Assembly: GCA_004369045.1 (NCBI GenBank)
Contig: ML213507.1
Span: 1,476,914-1,540,913, forward strand
Direction of reading: 5' to 3'
From: Heliocybe sulcata
Taxonomy: Eukaryota; Basidiomycota; Agaricomycetes; Gloeophyllales; Gloeophyllaceae
DNA: 64,000 nucleotides
Every line of letters starts with the position of its first letter. Positions within the stretch are counted from its first letter, which is position 1. The notes beneath the pieces are model-generated. The model was not told the DNA's origin and ran no database searches. It saw nothing but the letters and a program-made list of their open reading frames with translations. The position numbers were made by a program, and so were the translations under genes. Positions 24,384 through 36,814 of this stretch are shown here, piece by piece.

Positions 24384-25330
24384 ATGCCATCCACCACACC
24401 ACTCAAACGCGTCACCGACATTGCAAGGTTGATTGACCATAGGTGCGCCGTCCAACTCTATCATAGCGAGATCAAGAAGAAGTGCCTGATCCTTGAAGTT
24501 CGAAGTTTGCTACACCCATCTCTTACCGACTCAGAAATTCTGCGTGGTCTTCAAGTGGCAAAGGACGCTAAGGTAGCGACGGCTTGCATCAAGGTGAGTA
24601 GCACGCAAATCAGGGAGATATCTTCTATATGATCAAACCATCGGGAAAACACAGCCGTACAGTATCCCAGAAGCCATCGAAGTACTGCAAGGATCAGGGT
24701 GAGTCCACACGCAGTCGCCCTACCACTACCGCCCTAAAACAAGCGTCGCACAGCGTCGGGATATGCGCCGTGATCGGCTTCCCGCACGGGAACAGCACCA
24801 CCCACATCAAAGTCGCCGAAGCAGCCGCAGCCATGGACGACCTCGCCGACTTCGTCCGTTCACCCCAGAACGGCCCCGCCGAGATCGACATGGTCGTGAA
24901 CGTCGGAAAGGTTTTATCTGAGGATTGGGGGTACGTGGAGCACGAGATCGCCGCCATCAACAAGGCCGTGGTCCAACGCCGCGGTGCGCTGAAGGTCATC
25001 TTCGAGAACGACTTCCTCAGCACCGAGCACATCGTCCGGCTTTCCGAGATATGCACGCGCGTCGGGGTCGCGTACGTGAAGACCAGCACCGGCTTCGGGT
25101 TCGTCAAGGCCGAGGGCTCGGCTTTGTATACCTACAAAGGCGCGACGGTGGAGCATATTCAGGTGATGAAGCAGAATGTCGGGCCCTCTGTGCAGATAAA
25201 GGCTGCCGGGGGCATTCGGACCCTAGAGCAGTTCTTGCAGGCGTATGAGGCAGGGGCGACTCGCTTTGGTGCGACTGCCACGGAGGCGATATTGAAGGAG
25301 GCTAGAGCCAGAGGGTATCCGGAGGAGTAG
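24384..25330 (+). CDS. deoxyribose-phosphate aldolase (DERA)
   Basis: It cleaves 2-deoxyribose-5-phosphate into glyceraldehyde-3-phosphate and acetaldehyde, in the cytosol, for salvage of DNA sugar. Four exons (24384-24442, 24506-24593, 24655-24698, 24754-25330) join in phase to 255 aa, the usual length. LIDHSLLHPSLTD opens the barrel. EIDMVVN carries the catalytic Asp (about 109), YVKTSTGFGF the Schiff-base Lys (about 173), and IKAAGGIRT the second Lys (about 213). The start ATG 24384 is chosen because the join of exon 1 restores DHS/LLHP. It is divergent from the HNH copy ending at 24097 (287 bp apart). The sequence is intact, unlike two relics at 22.4 and 42 kb. Confidence 0.93.
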
Positions 25331-27789
25331 GTGATACGTTCTCCAGTGTACCATATAATACTGCTTCGAACTGGAGGGAAGAACAAGGAGACAACGATGA
25401 CGCCCGAATGGCGCGATCATTCATATCTTCGATGTCATTAACACCGCGCAAGGCCATTACGGTCCACTATCTGAGACGTTTGGACTCAACAGGGTGCAAA
25501 ACAGTAAGTGTAGTCAGTGCTGTGAAAGTTGCCACATGTTGAGTGTAACGCTTACTGATTGAAAGAGAAGTAGGCGTTCTTCATCGAGATCCCAGATGAA
25601 GGTGGTTGCAGGACGGCGGTAAAGAGTCGAGAACACATTTCGTCGGCAAGACTAAAGCAGAGATACCGACGATTGTGCAGCGCGCGTATGGTGGGATCGG
25701 CTGGAGCATGTGAAGCAGGACCAGGATTGAGAAGGAGTGGTGCCCTTCAGTTCGAATGATGTCCCAGAGCCGAAGCAATAGAATAAACACAGTTGAGCGA
25801 TAGTGCAGGTGCTCACCAACCCATACAGAACGTGAAGAAAGTGGTAGGAGGTAAAGGGACGATGGTGCCGTACTCGGGGGCTGCGTCCTCATGGGAGACG
25901 CGCATCGGTCAAGTAGAGTCAGAACTCGCGACTGAGACGCAAGCAAGAAGGAGAAGGCCACAGTACAAGCGCGCGAGGCCATAGCGGATACGGCAGCGTC
26001 GGTGTATTGTAAGATCTCGGGTGACGGACGCACTTGCTAGGGAGCGTGACAATAATTCCCGCTTCAGCGGAACATCGATCAGTACTCAAGTACTCATTAC
26101 TCAGTCTTAGTCGATGGACAAAAACCAGTGTGAATTGGCGATCGGGTTAGCTATGATCGTGAGATGGAGATAGGCAAGACGGAGAAATCGCAGCAGAACG
26201 GCTTCCGAGAGATTGCGCCAGAATACCTCTTCCTAGCCATCTCCTGGATGATTCCGAGAATAGAGCTATAGATCAGAAGCTTGGGGATATCAACGGCTGA
26301 AGAGGGAACTTAGCTTCGGGGATCAGGACCATGTGAGACCGAGCCCGTACGCTGGTCCCCTCAAGTGTTCACGTAAAACCCGTCAACGGCGCAATTGGTA
26401 TTGTCGCAAGGGGTGGAGCAGTTCAAACGGGGAGCACGGGAAACACTTGAGCTACGCCGAAACATGGCAGGCAGTACTCCATCCATAAACCCAAGACAGA
26501 CATACGCAAATATAACTTACTGAACAATGTGAGTAATACTCGCGGGAGAAATCAGGAGCGGTAGTACGTCAATCGGTGAATGATTATCATGATTGACACC
26601 ACTGAACTTCATAGAGTCCACTTATCAGGACAGAACCAGCAAATGCCTGCGAAGGATCAATCAAGGGCGAGCTTTACCAACGCGACGCAGCACAAGCCTA
26701 AAGGTGCAAGCAATATTCTCCATATAATACGCTGTCGAGACCGAGTTAGCGTTAGCTGCTTTCTGACTGCTTTCTGCTTCATGGCTTCATGAGAGGAGGG
26801 GGCAGGAGGTGGAAGGCAAAATCCGGCGAATTTCAATCTTGCAAGTACAGCCACCCGCCACCCGGCTATCACCTGCCCTTTCCATTCCTCTCAAACCTCT
26901 AAGCGGAACGGTCAGATATCATATACGATATCTCTGCCGTCTTCGACTTTGTTCAACACCATTCCTGTTGAGCTACGCAACGAATGCTTCAATAAGCCCT
27001 ACCCATATACACATTCTGTCTGCCAGTCCTCTATCGTACGCCAACTCCAGGAATCCCAATAATTTTCATAATTCTCGCGTATCGTTGGGACCCTGCTGCC
27101 TTCAATCAAACTCACGGGCAACAAATGGCAAATGCAGACCCGGCAGCACGTCTACATCACGGCTAGCCTGATTTGCCTGCTGATGCGTTGGAATGATCAT
27201 GAAATAAGTACGATCCTTGGGAACAACTCCATGAGTGATGGTGCCGGGCATCCTTGGGCCTTGCCCGAGCCATTGCTCTTGGGCTACCCTTCCGGAATCC
27301 GCCGTCACTTCAAATCATCTCCATGAAGTACTACGATAGCGGAACTCAATTTACAACACCGAGGCTACTTATCGTGCATCTATAATCATGCATTGGACCC
27401 AAGGACAGAGCCAGGGACGAGTATAGGCACCTCAGCATGCCCAATAAACTACATACGTACGTGCGAGCTTCCTTCGGCAAGGAGTCGACGTGAGATTTAC
27501 CAAAGGTCCGTGTCCTGTTTCCTCGTCACATTTCAGCCATTGATGTTCCCATCACAAGGTAGCATCTCTCCCTGACTTGGTGCCCTGCCCGACTTCCGCG
27601 GTCGGGGAACGGGCTTCCACCGCTCCAGGGCCAGATACCCTACAGATCGGTGCCGGCATACAACAGCTCCCGAATCACGACTATGTAATTTGATTTCTGT
27701 ATGTCCATTCGTTATGGTCTGTGGAACCTCGACTCAGGGAATATAAAAGATGCGCCTACAGCCTGATCACCTGCTCCGCAACCCTCGCC
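25331..27789. other. 2.4 kb gene-poor region
   Basis: Only short unrelated frames occur. The sequence at 25.58-26.03 kb has a charged plus-strand reading but no start or splice chain. Nothing else was supported apart from the TATA box near the right end. Confidence 0.45.
27742..27747 (+). promoter_or_regulatory. TATA box of the 2OG oxygenase gene
   Basis: GGGAATATAAAAGATG lies about 45 nt upstream of the ATG at 27790. This also argues against any start further upstream. Confidence 0.6.
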
Positions 27790-29292
27790 ATGGTCAGCCC
27801 CTCCGTCGACTTCAGCACCGTCCCTGTCCTGGACTACTCCAAGGTCTACAACTCCGAGACCCGCGATGAATTCGTCCAGGAACTGCGCAACGCCGTCGTC
27901 AACGTCGGCTTCCTCTACCTCGCGAACCACTCTGTAGACCCCTCCGTCGTCGCGCGCATGACGGAGCACTACATCCCGCGCCTCTTCGCCTTGCCCCAGG
28001 AGGAAAAGGACAAGATCAAGATGGCAAACTCCCCGCACTTCTTCGGGTACACGGCCTTTGCCCGGGAGTTCACAAAGGAAAAGGCGGATCTGAGGGAGCA
28101 GTTCGACTTTGGTGTGCCGTTCGAGAACAAATACCAGCCGGGCGAGCCGGACTACAAGAAGCTGTGGGGCCCTAGTCAGGTAAGAGATGCGTCGCCAACT
28201 TACCTATCGTATGATCTGACGTGAAAGTATCACAGTGGCCGAAAGAGGAGCTCATCCCCGGCTTCAAAGAGACGTGGAACACCTACCTCGAGCAAGTCGA
28301 GCAGCTCGGGTACGACTTCCTCGCGCTGCTCGCAGAGTGCCTCGGCCTCCCTTCAGACGCTCTGCACGAGTTCATGGACAAGGACAAGAACATCCAAAAC
28401 GCAAAGGGCAACATCATGCACCAGGCCAAGGTAGAGAAAACACACGACGGTTATCGCAGATGACTGATCTCTCCTCAGATCGTCAAGTACCCGCCAGTGG
28501 GCACCGTCGAGTCCAACCAGGGCATCGGCCCCCACTTCGACGCCGGCTTCCTCACCTTCGTACGCCCATCTTCATCCCTTAACAATACACAAATCTCATC
28601 ACGCACACCCCCAGCTCCTCCAAGCCTCCCCCAATCCCGGTCTCCAAGTCCAAAACCTCACCGGCGACTGGATCGACGTCCTGCCCATCCCCGGCACCTT
28701 CGTCATCAACATCGGGAGAGGTACAGTCCCATTCGCTCGCTCTCCCCGTCTGCCCATTCTAACGGCGTTACCTAGCCCTCGAGCACGTCACGCAAGGACT
28801 CGCGCGCGCGACCTGCCACCGCGTCGTCGCCCCTCTCCGCGACACCTCCTCCCGCTACTCCATCCCCTTCTTCCAAGCAATGCGCCAGGAGCTCCGACTC
28901 AACGACATCCAATTCGAGTGTACGTCCCTGTCTCTCAAGTTAGACACGAATGGGGTCTAACATTACTCAAACACAGTCGCCCCGGAAATCCTCGCGCTCA
29001 AGGAGAAGAGAGGATACGTGGCAGATCGTGAAGGTACGTCTAACAGGCCGTGGTATTTCCAGACCGTGGTGATCATGCGTGTCAGGTGTGAACTACGCCG
29101 AGTACTCTACCGAGCCAGCGGGTACGGTCGCCTTGATTGGCCGCGTCAAGTACGTATACCTTCGTTAGGGGTTGAAAATTCCGACACTGACTTGGCGGCA
29201 TGTCACACAGGAGCCATCCCGATGTCGCTCAACACCACTACCCGGAGCTGACGAAGCAGCTCTTCCCCAACGGATTGCCGGCTTGGGCATGA
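27790..29292 (+). CDS. 2-oxoglutarate/Fe(II)-dependent dioxygenase, IPNS-like
   Basis: Eight exons give a protein of about 350 aa starting MVSPSVDFSTVPVLDY, the typical N terminus of isopenicillin-N-synthase-like oxygenases (DIOX_N). The iron ligands are visible: GIGPHFDAGFLTF supplies His and Asp, and ALEHVTQGLARATCHRVVAP supplies the distal His. The 2-oxoglutarate-binding Arg lies in SRYSIPFF (RxS). The C terminus reads HHYPELTKQLFPNGLP. Family members hydroxylate or oxidise small molecules; the substrate is unknown. Introns are short with canonical ends; the first follows LWGPSQ. There is no signal peptide. No biosynthetic cluster surrounds it. Confidence 0.88.
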
Positions 29293-30034
29293 GTCAAGGT
29301 CGTACGCGGTGCAGCAGGAAGATATATATGTATATGAATATATAGTGTGTTAGATGTAGCATTGGCAATAAGAGGGTCATTTACTTGTATACGCAGGACA
29401 CCAACAAGGCACCATGTCCAGTCGCAGACTGCATCAACCGGGCGTAACCCGGTAAGACAACAATAACCCGATGGTATTGCAATGCAAGTAAATACACCAA
29501 TGAAAAAGTACATACACATGAAAACCGACAGCAATGCAAGTGGAGCGAGGGAGGTGGGTGTACAGACAAGGACTTCGACGAGGTACGGTTTTGGAAGCAA
29601 GAAAACACGCGATGAGAGATATACATACGAGACGGATGGCAGCACTAGATGGATAATAGGAACAATACTATCCGGCGGAAAGACGAGCGGAATCCAGCTT
29701 CTATCATACTTTGACATCACAGCTAGTGCGAGTCTCAGTAGTAGCCAGTCCGCTGCCGTCCGCCTAGGAAAGTAGCATGCAATATTAGAGCGTACAGATG
29801 GAGGAAGTAAAACTGAACCATAGAGTACACCAAAGAGAACCCAGCGACGTGCCTCCGCGCAACAATGTTGACGACCAGAGCCGACGCCACCGCTTCTGGA
29901 ATCTTGTCTTTGACATCACAAGTCGTGTGTGCGAGGATGCTTGACGCGGGAATGTGATGCCTTACATAGCCCGAGTCTGAATCGGGATCTTGACGTTCGT
30001 GAATGGAATTCGTTACTGTGGGACCAGCCTCTAG
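29293..30034. other. convergent intergenic region
   Basis: This lies between the 3' ends of the oxygenase (+) and the BCS1-like gene (-). It presumably carries both 3' UTRs. No gene was seen. Confidence 0.5.
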
Positions 30035-32656
30035 TCACGCCTGCGCGCTGGCATCGTCCGTCAGGCTAACCCAAGACGCCGCCTGCGGGGAATCTGGGGT
30101 TTGGTCCTCGTTGGACGGGAACGACACGGCCACAGGGACGGGAGCGGGTATGTTATTTTCGGTCTTCGGTTCACCTTCCGCAGGAGTCGCAGGGGTTGGC
30201 GATGGCACCGGCGTCGCCTCAGACTCTACCTTCTTTTCCTCCTCAGCCTTCTTCTGCTCTAGTAGGAGCTTTTCGAGCTCTGCGCGCTTCTCCTTCTCGG
30301 CTTCAATTCGACGCTTCTCGCGCTAATTGAGAATGATTGGTCAGCAGCGAACAGCAACACGTCAGAGTATCTCACCTCCTCTTTCTCCTTGGCCTCTCGA
30401 GCCTCCTTCTCCTTCCGGAGCTTCTCCTTGAGCTCGCGCTCTGAGATGACCCATGCAGCGGCGCCCTCAGCGGCAGCCTCAGGTCTGCTCTTATTCTTTA
30501 GAAGGTCTATATTAAGGAAAAAGCATATGTCAGCGCCGTGCCTACATGAACCTTCGAACGCACCAATCCCCTCCGCGAGGTCCCTCATCCCGCATCATAG
30601 GTGGAATCAAATCATGAGAAAAACCCGCCAGGGCACACAGACAAGTCGGTAACGGGACCACTCACATCCTTGCAGCGCAGCAACGCTAAACTCTTCATCG
30701 GGGATCGAGTCCGCGAACTTCTTTCCGAGCTCTGCGAGCTTGGCGTTGCTTAGCGGCACCGCCGAATGCTTGTAGCTGGCAAGGTGCTCCTCCACCGGTG
30801 GCGGGAGGTACGCTTGGTTCTGCACGGTAGCATACATGCTGCTCACTCTTGACCTCCCTCTAGAGGAAGACGACGCTCGGCTGGTACCCGACGGCGAGCC
30901 CGGAGTTGAACCCGTAGCGGACGACGACGCCAACGAGGTAGAGGAAAGGGACGGTAGAGAGAACAGCGAGGAAGGGATGCTGGACGACGGGGCAGGGGAC
31001 GGCGGGGTTGGAATGTCAATGCCTTCGAGCTCGGCTTCATCCTCGGGTCGCAACTTGTCCTCACCGTCGCGCTCATCAGTAGACGGGAAGAAGTTCCTAA
31101 AGAGCTGCTCGGCCTGCCACTTGCTCGCGTTCTTGAATTCGATCCAAACGTCCATCCGGCCGGGCCGGGACAAAGCCGGGTCGAGCCGCTCGAGGTGATT
31201 GGTGGTCCTGATTTCATCAGCGATATTGTTATCAGATCCCCGATCACCGCGTTATAAAACTTTCGGACACTCACGCAAAAAGCAGACGCCCCTCTGCGGC
31301 GGCGACACCGTCCAGCGCGTTCAGCAGGCCGCTCAGACTCAGCGTGTTCACGTCGCTGAGCTGGTCCTTTCGGCGACGGCCAGACGAGTCTAACGAATTT
31401 CCGTCGTCTTGATTGTTGCTGGCATTGTTATTGCTGTCCTTCTTGTCCTTGTCCGGCGTGCCAGTCGAGGTGCTGTCCCTGGTTACACTGCGCGTGAAGG
31501 CGGCGTCGAGGTCCTCGAGGAGAACTATGCATCTTGCCGGGACGCGGCCCATCAGCGTGGTGAGCGTGCTGTCATTGATCCACGAAGAGGACAGGGACAC
31601 GACGTAGATATCGAGCATAAGCTCGCCCGCGATTGAGTGGATTAGCGAGGACTTGCCCGACCCTGGAACACCATAGAGGAGATAACCGCGGCGGAAGGGG
31701 ATACCTCGGTCGGCGTACCACTACGAAGATGGTCAGTTTCAGCACGTACAGGATGGAGACGCTCTCTCGCACCTTCTCTGACTTTAGGAAGTCTTTCGTG
31801 TCGTCCAGGAGCATCTCCTTTACACCCGGGTTCAGTACTATGGACGACATGGGGCGCTTATGACGGGAGTCGGTCCACCGCCAGCTGCCATGCGAATCGG
31901 CAAAGTAAATCTGAATACGGTGCACCGCCTCGGCCTCATACTCTCTTTTGGCCTGCAGGACCAGCTGCTTAAGGATGGAGTTACTCCTGGCGACGACGCT
32001 ATCAAAGACGTCAGCAATCAACAATCGCCGCACTTGTCCAACCTCCTACCTTATCGACAGCACTTCGCAACCATTGGCCCTGCTCCTCTTGACTCTCAGC
32101 CAATGCCCTTTGTAGTAGATGGTATGAGTCGTGTCGAACGTCGGCTGGAACACAACCCGCGTCTTCACGCGTCCGGGGCAGTCATCATCCTCCGGCTCCT
32201 CGTCCTCATCCCCGAAGGAGTTGTCCGCAGTGGAGGAGTTGTAGATCGCGGACGAGGTGCGCGTTGTCGTCTCGAACTCTCTCGAGCGCTGCCACTCCGG
32301 GCGGCGCGAGAGCCAGAGCATGAGCCAGTCGTATGGGTAGTCCTCCTCGGAGAAGTGGGCCGTGAGGAAGAATGCTGTGCACGTAGGAATGACTCGTCAG
32401 AATGGAGTACAATACAGGTATCGTGATGAACGGATGACTCACAGTTGACAAAGTGCGACCTGCACACACATTGCGATGTCAACAACGCAGAACAGGTAAA
32501 AGAGAAGGGTGTGGTAAACGCTCACCAAGCCGAGGAACTCATCCTGCGGGCGGTCTCGACAGTGGTCCCGAGAACGACGAGCTTCATGCCGTCAATGACC
32601 GACGAGCCTCCGCCGCCGCCGACGAGGGGCTGCACCAGCGACTTGAGAGCGTCCAT
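30035..32656 (-). CDS. BCS1-like AAA ATPase, mitochondrial chaperone family
   Basis: It begins MDALKSLVQPLVGGG. The N-terminal region has a hydrophobic HFVNSFFLTAHF segment and the BCS1_N-like part with WLMLWLSRRPEW and GHWLRVKRS. The AAA core follows: Walker A GVPGSGKSSL, Walker B CIVLLEDLDAAF, a sensor region LSGLLNALDGVAAAEGRLLFA, and SRPGRMDVWIEFK. Between Walker B and the sensor lies a long Asn/Asp-rich insertion. After the AAA domain there is a Ser-rich stretch and a highly charged tail (REAKEKEE, EKEKRAELEKLLLEQKK). True Bcs1 inserts the Rieske protein into complex III, but this one, with its insert and long tail, is better called BCS1-like. Many fungal paralogues exist. Confidence 0.88.
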
Positions 32657-33099
32657 GACGGTTGTTTCTGCTCAAACCTGGTATGGTTTGGGGTGGGGGC
32701 AACGCTGCGAGTGGGGGCGGCAGGTTGGTGTGAACGCGGGGTATCAAGGGTGGTAGCGGTACTGCTATGCTTAGCACTGAATATATGCTGCTCGCTTAAT
32801 GCTGGCTGCAGTGACTCGAGTGTGAGTGAGTCAGTGTGCGCGGCGGTTGTGTGCAACGACGAGGACGCGTCAGCGCTTACGGGCGGAGATATGGCTAAGG
32901 GCAAGCCTCGTCCGCTGGGAGAATGGGCACGGCGCTTATATTCCGTTCAACGCCACCGCTTCGCTCTTGCCTTTTCTGCTCGACGCGCGCTTGCTTCGAC
33001 TTCCCGGGTCCCGAGACGCCACAGCACTGACTCGAGTCTGGCTATACTACACAGCTTTTCTACATACGACTCGACGACGGTAGAATATATCTTCAAGCT
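32657..33099. other. intergenic upstream of the BCS1-like gene
   Basis: This is the 443 bp between two minus-strand genes. No clear core promoter motif or other element was recognised. Confidence 0.4.
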
Positions 33100-34889
33100 T
33101 TAGGATATGTCCAGAGATAATCCTTCCACTGCCACACCCGCCTGCCACAACCCGAGCCGTCGCGCCATCCTGAGCAACATCGGTGCGGGGATAATAAGAG
33201 CGAAGCTTAAAGGCGTGAGCACGAGGAAGAGCAAGGTGAATAGGAGAGTTATCGACGGCTTGATGACTAGGAAGTAGAACAGCGCCCGATATGACGTCGG
33301 ATCTGTAAACTGCAAGCGGTGCAGGCCAGATGACGATGTGAAATGAACGGCAACGAGGCGATTGTGAAATAACCAGGAAGAAATTGTGATATGAGTGCAA
33401 GAAACGGGTCCGAGATAGTGGGATGAGCAACAGGTTGTTGTCAGAATAGGAAAGTTACAAGGTTTCGACTCATTCGACTCACCATTGCATACGTGTTCTT
33501 GTAGAACGATCGCTCGTAGACGAGGGGTGCCCTGTGCCCAGATCCGAACAATCGTGACTCCTCGTCCTCGTCTGTAGACTCTCGAAACCGAGAGAAGATA
33601 GGGAGAGGAGGGTAAGGCAGGGGATAAGGCAGGGGATCGTGAAAATACGATTGGAGGAAGAGCTGCGTGGAGGGAAGCGCCATTAGAACGAAGGTCAGAA
33701 TGCAAATAAGACAGAAGTGAGCTGGGCGTACCTCGGCTCGAGAGAAGGCTCTTGCGCCGAGAAGGTTGAGGAAGCAGAGGACGGCGCCTAAAGGAAGGGC
33801 CATAAGGAGGGTTGTACCTGTCTACATTCGAGAGGAGTGTCAGGTTCGTTCTAGGACGGTTGTATGAGGATGGAATGGCACCATGGTTCTAACAATCAGA
33901 ATCTTCATGGAAGCACGGAACGTGGCAAAAAAGGAACACGAATGGCACTCTCAAGTCAAGGTAGCATGGACAGCGGGAGAGAGGGAGCCCCGGGGAGGGA
34001 TGATACTCCAGATGCTGGTACAACGCTGTATGAGGCAAAGATGTGCATTTGGCCTGTCCCGAGACCGTTACCCTGCTACTCATACGGCCTGTACCCAGAA
34101 AAACTGCAGCTCCAGAACTTGAATCCGCTCATATCACATTCACAACAGAGTCCCATGGGAGCATAACGGACTTAACCCATCGGAATGAAGGACACTCACC
34201 AGCGTGAACACAAACAGGTATACCCAAACTGCTAGCGCGAATGGGAAGTTGACGACCAGAAGATGCGCCAGGCTCATCCAGTATCGCCGTCTTGCAAGCG
34301 GCCTCCAATACATCCTCCAGCTTCTTGACCGTCTGTTCCACGCAGCTGAAGGGGCTGACGACTCCTCCGATCCTTCACGCGGCGGGTGAGTGGGTAAAGG
34401 TGCATAATCACGATCGTTCTCGTCCAGATCCATCTCGTCGTCCGACTGGAACATCGAGAACACTGTATGCGCGAGAGATGGTGGACGAGTGGGATGTGTC
34501 CCTGAGCTCGCGGTCGACAAGTATGTAGACGTGTACGACGTTGTCCGAGGTCGAGGAAAAGGTGGCGGATTCACCGGCACTGGTGTAATATTGGGATTCG
34601 GATTTCTGGACAACCGCAAGCTGCGAGGCGATGACGGTGAATCCGGTGACAGTAGCGGCACTGTCTCGTTGATGTTGACAGCTAGAGTATCCAAGATCTC
34701 ATAGTTATCTTGTCCTTCACCCGTGGTAGCGGTAGGAAACCCGACATGCTCTGAACCTGAAGCAAGCGAGCGCCGTTGTCGCGTGCGTCTTGGTCTGTGC
34801 GATGGATACGGTGGAGGCGGATCGTGGGCGTCGACGGCGTTGCCCAGAAGAGGTCCAAGGTCGGGAGCGGCATCCTGCATAGTGGTCAT
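33100..34889 (-). CDS. multi-pass membrane protein, putative sensor-like domain
   Basis: Four exons (34200-34889, 33732-33821, 33483-33662, 33100-33309), all joined in phase 0, give 389 aa. The first about 205 residues are Pro/Ser-rich and cytosolic-looking (MTTMQDAAPDLGPLLG, PPPPYPSHRPRR). Then RRRYWMSLAHLLVVNFPFAL starts the first membrane segment. TGTTLLMALPLGAVLCFLNL is the second, and the last exon holds two more (FYFLVIKPSITLLF and PLSFALIIPAPML). The pattern of paired membrane helices with a short loop resembles the bacterial-type putative sensor domain (PF13796 type); this is inference. A 378-nt intron (33822-34199) is unusually long for this window. It ends about 100 bp from the tRNA gene. 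Confidence 0.7.
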
Positions 34890-34990
34890 GTTTTCGATTG
34901 AAGATAGGTATAAGGAGAGCCGACACCAGCTGACGCGCGGGCGAAGTATGCCTGGTTGGTTCTCATTATATGTAGCCACGCCACAACCAA

Positions 34991-35080
34991 GACACGATGG
35001 CCGAGTGGTTAAGGCGAGAGATTCGAACTGCACATATCTCTTGGGCTCTGCCCGCACAGGTTCAAATCCTGTTCGTGTCG
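34991..35080 (+). tRNA. tRNA-Ser(CGA) with 8-nt intron
   Basis: The acceptor stem GACACGA pairs with TCGTGTC (35073-35079), and the discriminator is G. The D arm is GGCCGAGTGGTTAAGGC. The anticodon stem AGAGA (35017-35021) pairs with TCTCT (35037-35041). The loop reads TT-CGA-A, then the intron CTGCACAT (35028-35035), then A. The long variable arm TGGGCTCTGCCC and the T arm ACAGGTTCAAATCCTGT confirm a class II serine tRNA. Body and T arm closely follow fungal tRNA-Ser(CGA), whose genes commonly carry an intron at this place. Confidence 0.95.
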
Positions 35081-35108
35081 TTACTTCTGGACTTGTCCCT
35101 GAGCAAGC

Positions 35109-35113
35109 TTTTT
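35109..35113 (+). terminator. RNA polymerase III T-run terminator
   Basis: AGCTTTTTGGG lies 28 nt downstream of the tRNA end. A run of five T on the coding strand is the usual pol III stop. Confidence 0.55.
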
Positions 35114-35544
35114 GGGCGCCTCATACGATCACACGTTTTACGATGTTCTCGCACAGCTCGGGTTCTTTTCATTTTGCTCCCCGAGAAAGCAATGTCGTTA
35201 CCTCCGGCGACTCCGGAGCGGGAAGAGCTATATATGGAAAAGGCGGCCGTTCTTGACTGTTCCCGAGGCCGCAGCCGGTGGCGGCACGGGCGGGTCGCGG
35301 TCGGGGGGCAAGGAAATTCCCAGCATCATTTCAAGGCAGTTTGCCCTCGACTCCTTTCCTACCGTCGCATCATCCGTCTTCCTCGTCGTTACCGCCAGCG
35401 TCGGCCTCTCGTTCTTTTCTTATTTTATTTGCCATTTGGCTGAATCTGCGTGGCAACGGCGAATCCGCATCCCAACAAGGCCTAGCTCGCTTTCGTTGAC
35501 CTTTCTTCCCAACCACCACCACTGTTTTCCCCTCCGTACATATC

Positions 35545-36814
35545 ATGGGTTGCGTTCAGTCCGCCGGCGTTGATGAGGAGGCCAAGGCCCGTGAGTGCTG
35601 ACGCTTTGTCTGCGTCGAGGGTGTGGCTGACGGCGGGCCTCGCAGGCAACGATGAGATCGAGAACCAGTTGAAGCGGGACCGTATGATGGCGAAGAACGA
35701 GATCAAGATGTTGCTTCTCGGTGCGGGCGAGTCGGGCAAGGTGGGCGTGCTTCGGTGGACGAGTGTGCAGCGCTGACCCCCCGCCAGTCAACCGTCCTCA
35801 AGCAAATGAAGCTCATCCACCACGGCGGCTACAACGAGCAGGAACGGGACTCGTACAAGGAGATCATCTTCTCCAACACCATCCAGTCCATGCGCGCCAT
35901 CCTCGAGGCCATGCCCCAGCTCGACATCCCGCTCCAGCCCCAGAACGACGCCCGCCGCGCCGTCATCCTCTCCCTCCCGCCCCAGATCGAGGGCGACGTC
36001 CTCCCGCGCGACGTCGCCGACGCCGTCCGCGGCCTGTGGCGCGACCCCGGCGTCAAGGAGGCCGTCCGCCGCTCCCGCGAGTTCCAGCTCAACGACTCGG
36101 CCGTCTACTACTTCAACGCCATCGACCGCATGGCCGCCCCGGGCTACATGCCCACCGACCAGGACATCCTGCGCTCCCGTGTCAAGACCACCGGCATCAC
36201 CGAGACCACCTTCAAGGTCGGCGAGCTCACCTACCGCCTCTTCGACGTCGGTGGCCAGCGCTCCGAGCGGAAGAAGTGGATACACTGCTTCGAGAACGTC
36301 ACCGCGCTGGTTTTCCTGGTGTCGTTATCGGAGTACGACCAGATGCTGTACGAGGACGAGAGTGTGGTAAGTGCCGTCCTGGTCGACGACGACCTCACGT
36401 AATGATCTCTCGCCCAGAACCGTATGCAAGAAGCCTTGACGCTGTTCGACTCGATCTGCAATTCGCGGTGGTTCGTCAAGACGTCGATCATCCTGTTCTT
36501 GAACAAGATCGATTTGTTCGCGGAGAAGCTGCCCCGCTCGCCGCTGGGCGACTACTTCCCCGACTACCAGGGTGGCGACAACTACGACGCCGCCTGCGAC
36601 TACCTCCTGCACCGCTTCGTCTCGCTCAACCAGAGCGCGGCGACGAAACAGATTTACGCGCACTACACGTGTGCGACCGATACCCAGCAGATCAAGTGTA
36701 AGTCTGTGCTCTCACGTGTCGTAACCGATCTGACCGTGCCTGTTTGCAGTCGTGCTGAGCGCGATCCAGGACATCCTACTACAACTCCACCTGCGGGAAT
36801 GCGGGCTGTTGTAG
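35545..36814 (+). CDS. heterotrimeric G-protein alpha subunit (group I, Gpa1-like)
   Basis: Five exons (35545-35590, 35646-35740, 35788-36366, 36418-36697, 36750-36814) give 354 aa, the standard length. MGCVQSAG carries the myristoylation glycine and the palmitoylation cysteine. GAGESGKST is the P-loop, [12 protein letters not shown] is switch II, NKID and TCATD are guanine-binding, and the tail ends LRECGLL. The cysteine four residues from the end fits the Gi-like class. It relays receptor signals at the plasma membrane; in basidiomycetes this group is tied to pheromone or nutrient sensing. It lacks the extra insert of yeast Gpa1. All splice phases agree. Confidence 0.96.

Noticed and set aside
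27721-27789. Upstream in-frame extension of the 2OG oxygenase
   Set aside because: It would start at GTG and include the TATA box. The ATG at 27790 gives the family-typical N terminus.
35721-36701. 326-codon frame overlapping the G-alpha gene
   Set aside because: It is an Arg/Pro-rich out-of-frame reading of a GC-rich exon and conflicts with a perfectly spliced G-alpha.
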